In this document: positions 50,801 through 61,281 of the stretch, piece after piece
Layout: each line of letters starts with the position of its first letter
Numbering within the stretch: the first letter of the stretch is position 1
Source of the DNA: Lithobates sylvaticus
Taxonomy: Eukaryota; Chordata; Amphibia; Anura; Ranidae
Direction of reading: 5' to 3'
DNA: 64,000 nt
Assembly: GCA_028564925.1 (NCBI GenBank)
Contig: CM053030.1
Location: 884,209-948,208 of the forward strand
Program-made: the position numbers and the translations under genes
Notes under the pieces: model-generated
The model's database searches: none
Seen by the model: only the letters and a program-made list of their open reading frames with translations
What the model was told of the DNA's origin: nothing

Positions 50801-53800
50801 AGGAAGTGTGTTACTGGCGGGATCACCACCCTGTTCCTCCATTGATACAGTGGAGGAGTGAGCGTTGTCCCCCGAGGACAGGAAGTGTGTTACTGGCGGG
50901 ATCACCACCCTGTTCCTCCATAGATACAGTGGAGGAGTGAGCGTTGTCACCTGAGGACAGGAAGTGTGTTACTGGCGGGATCACCACCCTGTTCCTCCAT
51001 AGATACAGTGGAGGAGTGAGCGTTGTCACCTGAGGACAGGAAGTGTGTTACTGGCGGGATCACCACCCTGTTCCTCCATAGATACAGTGGAGGAGTGAGC
51101 GTTGTCACCTGAGGACAGGAAGTGTATTACTGGCGGGATCACCACCCTGTTCCTCCATAGATACAGTGGAGGAGTGAGCGTTGTCACCTGAGGACAGGAA
51201 GTGTGTTACTGGCGGAATCACCACCCTGTTCCTCCATAGATACAGTGGAGGAGTGAGCGTTGTCCCCCGAGGACAGGAAGTGTGTTACTGGCGGGATCAC
51301 CACCCTGTTCCTCCATAGATACAGTGGAGGAGTGAGCGTTGTCACCTGAGGACAGGAAGTGTGTTACTGGCGGGATCACCACCCTGTTCCTCCATAGATA
51401 CAGTGGAGGAGTGAGCGTTGTCACCTGAGGACAGGAAGTGTGTTACTGGCGGGATCACCACCCTGTTCCTCCATAGATACAGTGGAGGAGTGAGCGTTGT
51501 CACCTGAGGACAGGAAGTGTGTTACTGGCGGGATCACCACCCTGTTCCTCCATAGATACAGTGGAGGAGTGAGCGTTGTCCCCCGAGGACAGGAAGTGTG
51601 TTACTGGCGGGATCACCACCCTGTTCCTCCATAGATACAGTGGAGGAGTGAGCGTTGTCCCCCGAGGACAGGAAGTGTGTTACTGGCGGGATCACCACCC
51701 TGTTCCTCCATAGATACAGTGGAGGAGTGAGCGTTGTCACCTGAGGACAGGAAGTGTGTTATTGGCGGGATCACCACCCTGTTCCTCCATAGATACAGTG
51801 GAGGAGTGAGCGTTGTCACCTGAGGACAGGAAGAGTGTTATTGGCGGGATCACCACCCTGTTCCTCCATAGATACAGTGGAGGAGTGAGCGTTGTCCCCC
51901 GAGGACAGGAAGTGTGTTACTGGCAGGATCACCACCCTGTTCCTCAATAGATACAGTGGAGGAGTGAGCGTTGTCCCCCGAGGACAGGAAGTGTGTTACT
52001 GGCGGGATCACCACCCTGTTCCTCCATAGATACAGTGGAGGAGTGAGCGTTGTCACCTGAGGACAGGAAGTGTGTTACTGGCAGGATCACCACCCTGTTC
52101 CTCCATAGATACAGTGGAGGAGTGAGCGTTGTCACCCGAGGACAGGAAGTGTGTTACTGGCAGGATCACCACCCTGTTCCTCCATAGATACAGTGGAGGA
52201 GTGAGCGTTGTCACCTGAGGACAGGAAGTGTGTTACTGGCGGGATCACCACCCTGTTCCTCCATAGATACAGTGGAGGAGTGAGCGTTGTCACCTGAGGA
52301 CAGGAAGTGTGTTACTGGCAGGATCACCACCCTGTTCCTCCATAGATACAGTGGAGGAGTGAGCGTTGTCACCCCAGGACAGGAAGTGTGTTACTGGCAG
52401 GATCACCACCCTGTTCCTCCATAGATACAGTGGAGGAGTGAGCGTTGTCACCCCAGGACAGGAAGTGTGTTACTGGCAGGATCACCACCCTGTTCCTCCA
52501 TAGATACAGTGGAGGAGTGAGCGTTGTCACCTGAGGACAGGAAGTGTGTTACTGGCGGGATCACCACCCTGTTCCTCCATAGATACAGTGGAGGAGTGAG
52601 CGTTGTCACCTGAGGACAGGAAGTGTGTTACTGGCGGGATCACCACCCTGTTCCTCCATAGATACAGTGGAGGAGTGAGCGTTGTCACCTGAGGACAGGA
52701 AGTGTGTTACTGGCAGGATCACCACCCTGTTCCTCCATAGATACAGTGGAGGAGTGAGCGTTGTCACCTGAGGACAGGAAGTGTGTTACTGGCAGGATCA
52801 CCACCCTGTTCCTCCATAGATACAGTGGAGGAGTGAGCGTTGTCACCCGAGGACAGGAAGTGTGTTACTGGCGGGATCACCACCCTGTTCCTCCATAGAT
52901 ACAGTGGAGGAGTGAGCGTTGTCACCTGAGGACAGGAAGTGTGTTACTGGTGGGATCACCACCCTGATCCTCCATAGATACAGTGGAGGAGTGAGCGTTG
53001 TCACCTGAGGACAGGAAGTGTATTACTGGCGGGATCACCACCCTGTTCCTCCATAGATACAGTGGAGGAGTGAGCGTTGTCACCTGAGGACAGGAAGTGT
53101 GTTATTGGCAGGATCACCACCCTGTTCCTCCATAGCTACAGTGGAGGAGTGAGCGTTGTCACCCGAGGACAGGAAGTGTTTTACTGGCGGGATCACCACC
53201 CTGATCCTCCATAGATACAGTGGAGGAGTGAGCGTTGTCACCTGAGGACAGGAAGTGTGTTATTGGCGGGATCACCACCCTGTTCCTCCATAGATACAGT
53301 GGAGGAGTGAGCGTGTCCCCCGAGGACAGGAAGTGTGTTACTGGCGGGATCACCACCCTGTTCCTCCATAGATACAGTGGAGGAGTGAGCGTTGTCCCCC
53401 GAGGACAGGAAGTGTGTTACTGGCAGGATGACCACCCTGTTCCTCCATAGATACAGTGGAGGAGTGAGCGTTGTCACCTGAGGACAGGAAGTGTGTTACT
53501 GGCAGGATCACCACCTTGTTCCTCCATAGATACAGTGGAGGAGTGAGCGCTGTCACCTGAGGACAGGAAGTGTGTTACTGGCAGGATGACCACCCTGTTC
53601 CTCCATAGATACAGTGCAGTGAGCGTTGTCACCTGAGGACAGGAAGTGTGTTACTGGCGGGATCACCACCCTGTTCCTCCATTGATACAGTGGAGGAGTG
53701 AGCGTTGTCCCCCGAGGACAGGAAGTGTGTTACTGGCGGGATCACCACCCTGTTCCTCAATAGATACAGTGGAGGAGTGAGCGTTGTCACCTGAGGACAG

Positions 53801-55232
53801 GAAGTGTGTTACTGGCGGGATCACCACCCTGTTCCTCCATAGATACAGTGGAGGAGTGAGCGTTGTCACCTGAGGACAGGAAGTGTGTTACTGGCAGGAT
53901 GACCACCCTGTTCCTCCATAGATACAGTGCAGTGAGCGTTGTCACCTGAGGACAGGAAGTGTGTTACTGGCGGAATCACCACCCTGTTCCTCCATTGATA
54001 CAGTGGAGGAGTGAGCGTTGTCCCCCGAGGACAGGAAGTGTGTTATTGGCGGGATCACCACCCTGTTCCTCAATAGATACAGTGGAGGAGTGAGCGTTGT
54101 CACCTGAGGACAGGAAGTGTGTTACTGGCGGGATCACCACCCTGTTCCTCCATTGATACAGTGGAGGAGTGAGCGTTGTCACCTGAGGAAAGGAAGTGTG
54201 TTACTGGCGGGATCACCACCCTGTTCCTCCATAGATACAGTGGAGGAGTGAGCGTGTCCCCCAAGGACAGGAAGTGTGTTACTGGCGGGATCACCACCCT
54301 GTTCCTCCATAGATACAGTGGAGGAGTGAGCGTTGTCACCTGAGGTCAGGAAGTGTGTTACTGGTGGGATCACCACCCTGTTCCTCCATAGATACAGTGG
54401 AGGAGTGAGCGTTGTCACCTGAGGACAGGAAGTGTGTTATTGGCGGGATCACCACCCTGATCCTCCATAGATACAGTGGAGGAGTGAGTGTTGTCACCTG
54501 AGGACAGGAAGTGTGTTACTGGCAGGATGACCACCCTGTTCCTCCATAGATACAGTGCAGTGAGCGTTGTCACCTGAGGACAGGAAGTGTGTTACTGGTG
54601 GGATCACCACCCTGTTCCTCCATTGATACAGTGGAGGAGTGAGCGTTGTCCCCCGAGGACAGGAAGTGTGTTATTGGCGGGATCACCACCCTGTTCCTCA
54701 ATAGATACAGTGGAGGAGTGAGCGTTGTCACCTGAGGACAGGAAGTGTGTTACTGGCGGGATCACCACCCTGTTCCTTCATTGATACAGTGGAGGAGTGA
54801 GCGTTGTCACCTGAGGAAAGGAAGTGTGTTACTGGCGGGATCACCACCCTGTTCCTCCATAGATACAGTGGAGGAGTGAGCGTTGTCACCAAGGACAGGA
54901 AGTGTGTTACTGACGGGATCACCACCCTGTTCCTCCATAGATACAGTGGAGGAGTGAGCGTTGTCCCCCAAGGACAGGAAGTGTGTTACTGGCGGGATCA
55001 CCACCCTGTTCCTCCATAGATACAGTGCAGTGAGCGTTGTCACCTGAGGACAGGAAGTGTATTACTGTCGGGATCACCACCCTGTTCCTCCATAGATACA
55101 GTGGAGGAGTGAGTGTTGTCATCTGAGGACAGGAAGTGTGTTACTGGCAGGATCACCACCCTGTTCCTCCATAGATACAGTGCAGTGAGCGTTGTCACCC
55201 GAGGACAGGAAGTGTGTTACTGGCAGGATCAC
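29862..55232. repeat. 79-bp satellite array, about 320 copies
   Basis: A 25.4-kb array of a 79-bp unit: ACTGGCGGGATCACCACCCT, GTTCCTCCATAGATACAGTG, GAGGAGTGAGCGTTGTCACC, TGAGGACAGGAAGTGTGTT. TCCTCC and GGAGGA form a small inverted repeat in each unit. A shorter variant (CAGTGCAGTGAGCG) is concentrated at 30530-31300 and scattered elsewhere. GTTGTCCCCCGAGG variants are concentrated beyond about 49840. The stretch 46000-49800 is the most uniform. Many broken or fused units occur at 41100-45350. The array ends about 520 bp from the SLC4A2 stop codon. No coding role is supported. Confidence 0.98.
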
Positions 55233-55749
55233 CAACAAATCCATCCCCCACATCTGAGGTCGGGTTTCCTGCCCTCCGGGGGGCAGTATATAAGGTTTGG
55301 GAGTAACATGGATAATGATCACACTGATACTTCTACTCATTGATATATTAACACTATTACACATAATACATGATCTGACCAATAATAACACTCTCTATAA
55401 ATATACTGCTGGCCCCAGTGATTGTCGGTCCTCCGTCTGGGTAGATTTCGGCTGCCCCGGGGGAGGGGGTTGGGCTTGTCTTAGGATTTGGCACGGCTAT
55501 CATGATTGTAATCTGCACCTCGGGAGCAGCTGCAGATATTGTCTGTCCTTCATCTATAATGAGCCCTAGGAAGTCCCACCCCTGACCAGCAAAGCCCCAC
55601 CCCTGAGCAGTGCGCTCTGCCTCTTCTACAGCAGCTTCTATGCGAGATTGCGGGGGAAGGGTATTGTGGGTTCAGGGTTGGTGTGAGGATCACAGGGAAT
55701 CTCATGGGTCTCCAGAAGTTCTGCCCAAGGCACAAGGAAGGATTTGGTA
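55233..55749 (-). other. SLC4A2: SLC4A2 3' flank / presumed 3' UTR
   Basis: Unique sequence directly downstream of the SLC4A2 stop on the - strand. No AATAAA or ATTAAA is present on the minus strand; the only candidate is a weak AATATA (complement of 55344-55349). The 3' UTR may therefore end there on a weak signal or run into the 79-bp array. Its extent is not decided by sequence. Confidence 0.5.
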
Positions 55750-55830
55750 TTACACCGGCATCGGCATTTCATTGTATTCATCGACACCCTCCTGTTCATC
55801 GAAGACCGGCTGCACCTCGTCCGCGTCCAA
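55750..55830 (-). CDS. SLC4A2: SLC4A2 (anion exchange protein 2) last coding exon, partial
   Basis: On the - strand, a pyrimidine tract ending GTCTCCCTCCAG immediately precedes base 55830. The exon encodes 26 residues, LDADEVQPVFDEQEGVDEY then NEMPMPV, and stops with TAA (55750-55752 on the + strand). This matches the C terminus of vertebrate AE2, which I recall ending EPVFDEREGVDEYNEMPMPV. It is the acidic cytoplasmic tail of the chloride/bicarbonate exchanger. The exon begins at codon phase 0. The membrane domain lies on exons beyond the right edge of the window. Position and orientation relative to TMUB1 match the human neighbourhood. Only this exon is in the window, so nothing can be said about the rest of the gene. 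Confidence 0.93.
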   Translation of the reverse strand: MDADEVQPVFDEQEGVDEYNEMPMPV

Positions 55831-56189
55831 CTGGAGGGAGACAAAGAAGAGTGATGGGTCACTGGGGTCATAAAGAGGTGATGGGTCACAGCCTTACTGG
55901 GGTCATATAGAAGAGATGGTGACTTTCACCAATGAGGGTCACTGAGAAGACTTGGACCTGCGAGATTCTCCTGAATGTTGGGATTACTCCTATGCCGCGT
56001 ATGTCCAGTCTATATGGCGCTCACTGTATCATTAACATATCATTGGACTCCCATGTCGCTCCATACCGGGAGAGTAATGGAAGCTCGCCATTGGCTGTTG
56101 GTCACATGACAGAACCTGAACTCTCCGTCTCAGTTCAATAGTAAGTCTCGGTTAAAGACACATGGGAAGAAGCCTGGCAGAATAAAGGG
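55831..56189 (-). other. SLC4A2: SLC4A2 last intron, 3' part
   Basis: Unique intron sequence with a short direct repeat (GTGATGGGTCAC and GGGGTCATA units at about 55851-55910). I see no further SLC4A2 exon up to the window end, so the intron is at least 8.1 kb and contains a minisatellite and a Penelope-like insertion. Confidence 0.7.
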
Positions 56190-56666
56190 GTGGAGCCATA
56201 GCGGTGGGTGGAGCCACATAGGGTGGAAGACGCCATAGAGATGGATAGAGCCACATAGGGTGGAGGAAGCCATAGAGATGGGTGGAGGAAGCCATAGAGA
56301 TGGGTGGAGTCACATAGGGTGGAGGAAGCCATAAAGATGGGTGGAGGAAGCCATAGAGATGGGTGGAGGAAGCCATAGAGATGGGTGAAGGAAGCCATAG
56401 AGATGGGTGAAGGAAGCCATAGAGATGGGTGGAGGAAGCCATAGAGATGGGTGGAGGAAGCCATAGAGATGGGTGGAGGAAGCCATAGAGATGGGTGAAG
56501 GAAGCCATAGAGATGGATGCAGTCACCTATGGTGGAGGAAGCCATAGAGATGGGTGAAGGAAGCCATAGAGATGGGTGGAGGAAGCCATAAAGATGGGTG
56601 GAGGAAGCCATAGAGATGGGTGGAGGAAGCCATAGAGATGGGTGGAGGAAGCCATAGAGATGGGTG
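56190..56666. repeat. 22-bp minisatellite array, left segment
   Basis: Units of GCCATAGAGATGGGTGGAGG plus AA, with GGTGAAGG and GGATGCAGTCACC variants. About 21 units. It lies in the SLC4A2 intron, and the same array family resumes at 63628 beyond the Penelope-like insertion. Confidence 0.95.
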
Positions 56667-56681
56667 ACCCGGGGTCACCGG

Positions 56682-56738
56682 TCAACCCGGGGTGAGCAGC
56701 CACTTATAGCTCCTGATTGTGTCAATTCTCCTCTTTTC
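56682..56738. repeat. 57-bp direct repeat flanking the Penelope-like element, left copy
   Basis: Begins TCAACCCGGGGTGAGCAGCC and ends TTCTCCTCTTTTC. It is identical base for base to 63571-63627. The two copies bracket the retroelement exactly, so they are best read as an unusually long target-site duplication. Confidence 0.85.
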
Positions 56739-56900
56739 CATACATAACCGGGTGGTTAAACACCCTCTCTCCCGCCCTTGACACCCTCGAGCTAAAAACA
56801 CAAGCCTAACCAAATATATATGTTTTTGACTGTATGAATTTATGTACTCTTGATTTGCTTTTGAATAATAGTGCTACATACGCGAATTGAAGTGTTCAAT

Positions 56901-57893
56901 ATGAGTAATTTTCAGGGCAATGAATGGATTAACCTTATGACAAGTTATGAAAGTGACTTTGAGAAAAAAGATCAAATTGAAACCCAAATTTCTTCCCTAA
57001 TGGACAAACTCAATAAAACCTTAGAGAAGAAATCTGCCCTCTTTTGGCATGTAAAGTCCTTTAACCGCTATAGTAAGGAGCAAATAAACCCATTGGGCCT
57101 ACGTGTACAGATCTTTCCAAATCTAGACCTAATCAGTAGTGAATGCAAGAAAGAATGGGAAGACAATCTAAATCATTGCTCACAACAAATGATGACCATA
57201 TTAACAAACGAATATAATAGACAGATTTCCCTGCTAGACATTGAAATTAACTCATTAGAAAATCTACTCAAACCCTTCGCACAGCACACCCTATATGTGG
57301 AATCTCTGTCCAAACTCTGTGAGGACCTGAGTACCTACAATAAGGGTATCCTACACAAAAAGGAAACCAAATTCTGGAGGGATAAAATGTCCTTCTCTGA
57401 GGGACGGGCCTATAAATGGAACACCAATCCCCAAAATAAAAGATACTCAGTCCCCAAATCACAGATACAAAACAATCCCAATATGACAAAGAATAAAAAT
57501 ACTCCCAATCCGGGTCCAAATACCAACATCCCCCCAAAGGGAAGGGGGAAATATAAAAGGAATAGGAACAACAAAGGGTCCCCTGAACAAGAAAAGAAAA
57601 AACGAACCATTGACTTAGAAACAAAAAGAAGTCAGGACGCCATAGATCTAGATAGTAGACACACGACAAACATCAAGGACGTATCCTCGAGCATAGATGC
57701 AGACAATTCTGACTCTGCATCTTCCAACGGCTCGAGTAATACTAAACAAATAACCCCTACCTTGGAACGTCTAAAGCAGGCTTCTGGAGCTACTTTAAAC
57801 CTGACACGGGGACTACTCTCTCCCCAGTCAAACAAGGGAGTGGGAAACCTAGACGCGTACATCATCCGGACACAATCAAGTCCCTTAGCGTAA
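56901..57893 (+). CDS. Penelope-like element ORF1 protein, 330 codons
   Basis: An ATG at 56901 (AATATGAGT) gives MSNFQGNEWINLMTSYESD and an acidic/basic helical stretch (about residues 10-55) likely to form a coiled coil. A conserved-looking middle follows with KKETKFWRDK and GRAYKW. A Pro/Asn/Lys-rich basic tail (about 190-240, PPKGRGKYKRNRNN) suits nucleic-acid binding, and the C terminus is Ser-rich. The frame is also open upstream to a GTG at 56871. Just before that lies TTTTGAATAATAG, a plausible splice acceptor. No catalytic motif is seen. By position and charge it is the ORF1 found upstream of the polymerase in some Penelope-like elements; the function (RNA binding, multimerisation) is inference. 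Its 3' end overlaps the upstream extension of the ORF2 frame. Confidence 0.75.
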   Translation: MSNFQGNEWINLMTSYESDFEKKDQIETQISSLMDKLNKTLEKKSALFWHVKSFNRYSKEQINPLGLRVQIFPNLDLISSECKKEWEDNLNHCSQQMMTILTNEYNRQISLLDIEINSLENLLKPFAQHTLYVESLSKLCEDLSTYNKGILHKKETKFWRDKMSFSEGRAYKWNTNPQNKRYSVPKSQIQNNPNMTKNKNTPNPGPNTNIPPKGRGKYKRNRNNKGSPEQEKKKRTIDLETKRSQDAIDLDSRHTTNIKDVSSSIDADNSDSASSNGSSNTKQITPTLERLKQASGATLNLTRGLLSPQSNKGVGNLDAYIIRTQSSPLA

Positions 57894-58087
57894 TTAACCT
57901 TTCTTCCCACCCTCTGTCTTTAGCTGAGACCAAGATCCTCTCACGAGGTCTAACCTTCTGCCCTGAACAGAGTTGTGATATTTTCGGTGTTATCGTTGAC
58001 CTGCAACTCTTCGCACGCAGGCTCCTCCTCAAGAGCCTGCATGCGAAGACTACCAGTGTCGACGATACTGATTGGTCAACATTTAGC

Positions 58088-60307
58088 ATGAAAGAATTCA
58101 AGGCCCTACGGGACCTGACCCTCCTATACCAGGAAAACAACACAGTAGATCTCATTGATCAAATTGACCTAGAAGCACTCTTAGAAGAGGCTGAGAGACC
58201 ACAAAAAACTCAAACTACTACTTTTAAAAAACCATCTTCGAAATTTCCACCTTTAAACTTGAACCCCAATATCGAAACATTTGTAAATCAGGTACTCCGG
58301 GATTTGAATAAAATCACCTTAAAAAAGGCCCCCCCCAAAAATCTGGGACGAGATGAAATTGATGCGATGAGAGAACTCTGTATGAATACAGACATCACAA
58401 TTAAGCCTTCAGACAAAGGCGGTAATGTGGTCTTAATGGACAACCATGACTACATAGATATGTGCCAGTCTATTCTTAACAACGACGAGTGGTACAAGAA
58501 AGTACCAATGGCCGCAATACATGCCTCCCATGACCACTTCTATGATTTGATATATAATTCCTTCCTAAGAGGAACTATATCCAAAGACCAATATGAATAT
58601 ATTAGAGTGAGGTATCCCCGCATAGCGACTTTTTACAGTCTACCTAAGATACACAAAGAAAAAACCAAACCTCCCGGCCGACCAATAGTTTCCGGCAACG
58701 GTAATATTTCTGAAAACCTTAGCAAACTAATCGACTCCTTTTTACAACCCTTGGTGACTTGTCTACCCTCCTTCCTCAAAGATACCATCCATCTACTTGA
58801 GATGGTTTCCAACATGCCACTCTCCACAGAATCCCGCTTAGTGGCTATAGACGTGGAGGCCCTGTACAGTTCGATCCCCCATACTAAGGGGATCGAGACT
58901 GTACAGCATGCTCTAACACAAAGTCAAAGATACAACCATGATCTAAATGCATTCATTATAGAAGGTTTGGAGTACATCCTCACTCAGAATTACTTTATGT
59001 TCAACAACTCCCACTACCTCCAGGTGCTAGGCGTAGCCATGGGCACTTGCTGCGCTCCGGCTTATGCCAATTTGTACCTGGGGGAGTGGGAGAAAACCCT
59101 CCTAGATGACGAGGACCTCCTCGTGTATACCAGCCACATCAAACTGTGGCTGCGATACATCGATGACGTCCTCGTCGTCTGGGAGGGACCAGAGGCACTA
59201 CTGCAGGAGTTCTTCACTCGCATCAACGTGAATTCCTTAAATTTGAAATTCACAATGACTCACGACCCAGACACTATTACTTTCCTTGATGTACAGCTGC
59301 TGCGCAATACCAAAAACGAAATCTCTACCACACTATTCAGGAAAAGCACAGCGGGCAATACGATCCTTCACGCCTCCAGCTTCCACCCCGACATCTTAAA
59401 AGATTCCATACCATATGGACAGTACTTGCGACTACGTCGCAACTGCTCCGAGGACTCTTCTTTCAAAATTGAGGCAGGGCATTTACAGGAGAGACTTTTG
59501 GCACGAGGCTATAGCCGTTCATGTCTACGGAAGGCCTATAATAGAACCATTCTAGAAACACGTTCTAACCTACTGTCTAAAAACTCCAAAAAGACGAATG
59601 AAGTAAACAATACCAAAAACGATCACATTCGAATGATACTCCGTTTTTCCCATCAGCACAAGCATATTCGGAACATTATAAAAAAACATTGGAGCATCCT
59701 CTTGGATGACCCCAAAGTAAACACCTTTCTGTCCGACCAACCAGCAATCACCTTTAAAAGGGCCACTTCCCTTAGGGACAAACTTGTACAAAGTGAGTAT
59801 AAAAACGAACAAAACCGTCGTAAACATTGCACCACACTTGGGTCTTTCCCTTGTGGGCATTGCTCCTTCTGCCAATATATCAGACGGGATAAGACTTTCA
59901 TTTTACCTAATGGGACTACTTTTAAACCTTCTCATTATGCCAATTGTCAAACTAGAGGCATTGTCTACATGATGTCGTGTGAATGTGGGGCTTTTTATGT
60001 GGGGAAGACGAAGCAGGAGTTCTATCGCAGGATGTCTAAACATATATATTCCATGCAAATTGGCAATCACTACCTAGCCTTGGGTAGGCATGTTGTTGTA
60101 CAACACAACTACAAAATGCCCTGTATTTCCTTCACCGCCCTCGACCGGGTACACATTCCCGGTCGAGGCGGTGATTGGAATAAGACACTCTTGCAGCACG
60201 AACAAAGATGGATTCACAGGCTGCAGGCTAATGTGCCTCCAGGACTCAATGAATCCGTCTCATATGCTCCCTTCCTTAAGGGTTTCGTGTCGGGCAAGAC
60301 CCAATAA
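58088..60307 (+). CDS. Penelope-like reverse transcriptase / GIY-YIG endonuclease (ORF2), 739 codons from first ATG
   Basis: Reverse-transcriptase motifs in order: LPKIHK (about residue 185) and RPIVSG (198-203), AIDVEALYSSIP (about 252), VAMGTCCAPAYANLYL (about 317) and catalytic RYIDDVLVVW with YIDD at 357-360, then FLDVQLL (about 398). A Cys cluster C589-x2-C592-x2-C595 with a later Cys near 620 precedes the GIY-YIG nuclease. That nuclease is marked by GIVYMM (624-629), FYVGKT (636-641) and YRRMSKH. The polymerase-then-GIY-YIG order defines EN+ Penelope-like elements. The same frame stays open upstream to 57746, overlapping ORF1 in another frame. The segment just upstream of the ATG (VINLSSHPLSLAETKILSRG, from 57890) looks like the usual N-terminal region of this family. 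The true start is therefore probably upstream of 58088, reached by splicing, frameshifting or reinitiation. Confidence 0.92.
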   Translation: MKEFKALRDLTLLYQENNTVDLIDQIDLEALLEEAERPQKTQTTTFKKPSSKFPPLNLNPNIETFVNQVLRDLNKITLKKAPPKNLGRDEIDAMRELCMNTDITIKPSDKGGNVVLMDNHDYIDMCQSILNNDEWYKKVPMAAIHASHDHFYDLIYNSFLRGTISKDQYEYIRVRYPRIATFYSLPKIHKEKTKPPGRPIVSGNGNISENLSKLIDSFLQPLVTCLPSFLKDTIHLLEMVSNMPLSTESRLVAIDVEALYSSIPHTKGIETVQHALTQSQRYNHDLNAFIIEGLEYILTQNYFMFNNSHYLQVLGVAMGTCCAPAYANLYLGEWEKTLLDDEDLLVYTSHIKLWLRYIDDVLVVWEGPEALLQEFFTRINVNSLNLKFTMTHDPDTITFLDVQLLRNTKNEISTTLFRKSTAGNTILHASSFHPDILKDSIPYGQYLRLRRNCSEDSSFKIEAGHLQERLLARGYSRSCLRKAYNRTILETRSNLLSKNSKKTNEVNNTKNDHIRMILRFSHQHKHIRNIIKKHWSILLDDPKVNTFLSDQPAITFKRATSLRDKLVQSEYKNEQNRRKHCTTLGSFPCGHCSFCQYIRRDKTFILPNGTTFKPSHYANCQTRGIVYMMSCECGAFYVGKTKQEFYRRMSKHIYSMQIGNHYLALGRHVVVQHNYKMPCISFTALDRVHIPGRGGDWNKTLLQHEQRWIHRLQANVPPGLNESVSYAPFLKGFVSGKTQ

Positions 60308-60945
60308 AGTCATTATTACAATCCTGCGATCATTCCTGCTTCGTCTTCCCCCCCTCCCCCTCCCCCCCCTCCCCCCCTCTATCGACACCATAAGGGACTA
60401 TGATCCAATAATAATAAAAACAAGGAAATTCCTCTTCTTTCCTTTTTCCTTGTATATTTGTGGTTAACCTTTTTTCACCATTCACCCTATCAAGAGAATT
60501 ACTTAACATGCGGACCATTTTTATGTATATTTGGCGCTTGTGTATCCCTCTCATTGCTATTCCTTTGTTCTCCGTTTATTCCTATTTTTTTAAAAAAGGA
60601 TAGGAAAATTTATCAGAAAATAAAGGACTATTAAACATAAAGTGCTTTCATTGCACTATGTGTAAAATATGGACATCACAGTATAATGTATTCGGACTGT
60701 CCAAAAAGATATAGACCAAATTTCCAACCATATCTACTTCATTGTTTAAATATGTTTGTTTCCAATTGTTTTTTGTATTTGACCATTACTTCCTTGTTCC
60801 CCCTCTAGGTGGCATCACCCACTCCCCCCTGGTAATGACGGGACTCTGGACGTCCGGATCCGATGTATCTTCACAGCAAAGGTGAGGGAGTGGACTTTTA
60901 ACTTTGTCCCTCCCTCTATCCTCCCCCCACAAGACGTCCAGGCTG
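60308..60945. other. Spacer between ORF2 and the CpG-rich block of the element
   Basis: Noncoding part of the retroelement. A run of C and T at about 60340-60380 (CCCCTCCCCCTCCCCCCC-like) follows the ORF2 stop, then AT-rich sequence. No gene seen. Confidence 0.7.
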
Positions 60946-61281
60946 GTCCTGGGCGTCTCGGGGGGTTGGTCCTCTGCTGGCGGCGTCCTCCGACACTTCC
61001 GGACGTTGCGCGCGCGTGCGGGGCCCCGCACGCGCGCGCACGTCGATGACGTCACGCATTTGCGACGGAAGTGACGCAGATGCGGGGCCTCGGCCTTCGG
61101 AGAACGCCGGGGGATTACACACATGGCGGACAGTTTTGTCCGCCATTACTGGCCCTGGAGGCCTCGATGGGACTCCGTTCGGTCGCGGTGAATTCCGGGA
61201 GGGGAAGGGGCGGGACCCGTTCGGCCATCCACCATTATCCTGAACCAATCAGGACAGGGCACAGACACTTATAAGCAAGGC
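60946..61281 (+). promoter_or_regulatory. CpG-rich promoter-like block within the Penelope-like element
   Basis: A dense cluster of vertebrate core-promoter elements. There is an ETS site CACTTCCGG (60994-61002) and a second ETS site CGGAAGTG (61066-61073). There is a perfect CRE TGACGTCA (61047-61054). YY1-type ATGGCGG (61123-61129) and CCGCCAT (61140-61146) follow. Then come a GC box GGGGCGGGA (61207-61215), CCAAT (61245-61249) and a TATA-like TTATAAG (61269-61275). It lies downstream of ORF2 and upstream of splice-bounded leader exons. The transcription start is not decided: a TATA-directed start near 61300 would exclude the ATG at 61282, while a TATA-less start would include it. Confidence 0.65.
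61007..61040. repeat. 34-bp perfect GC palindrome
   Basis: TGCGCGCGCGTGCGGGG (61007-61023) is the exact reverse complement of 61024-61040, with no spacer. It lies inside the promoter-like block, seven bases before the CRE. It contains alternating purine/pyrimidine CG steps that favour Z-DNA. Confidence 0.95.

Noticed and set aside
29862-55232. Many short frames in the 79-bp array, and a possible CRISPR array
   Set aside because: The units are contiguous near-identical copies with no unique spacers, in vertebrate DNA. The frames end and restart with each unit change.
56135-56611. Minus-strand frames of 124-158 codons (repeating LYGFLHPSLWLP)
   Set aside because: Translation of the 22-bp minisatellite in the SLC4A2 intron; not an SLC4A2 exon.
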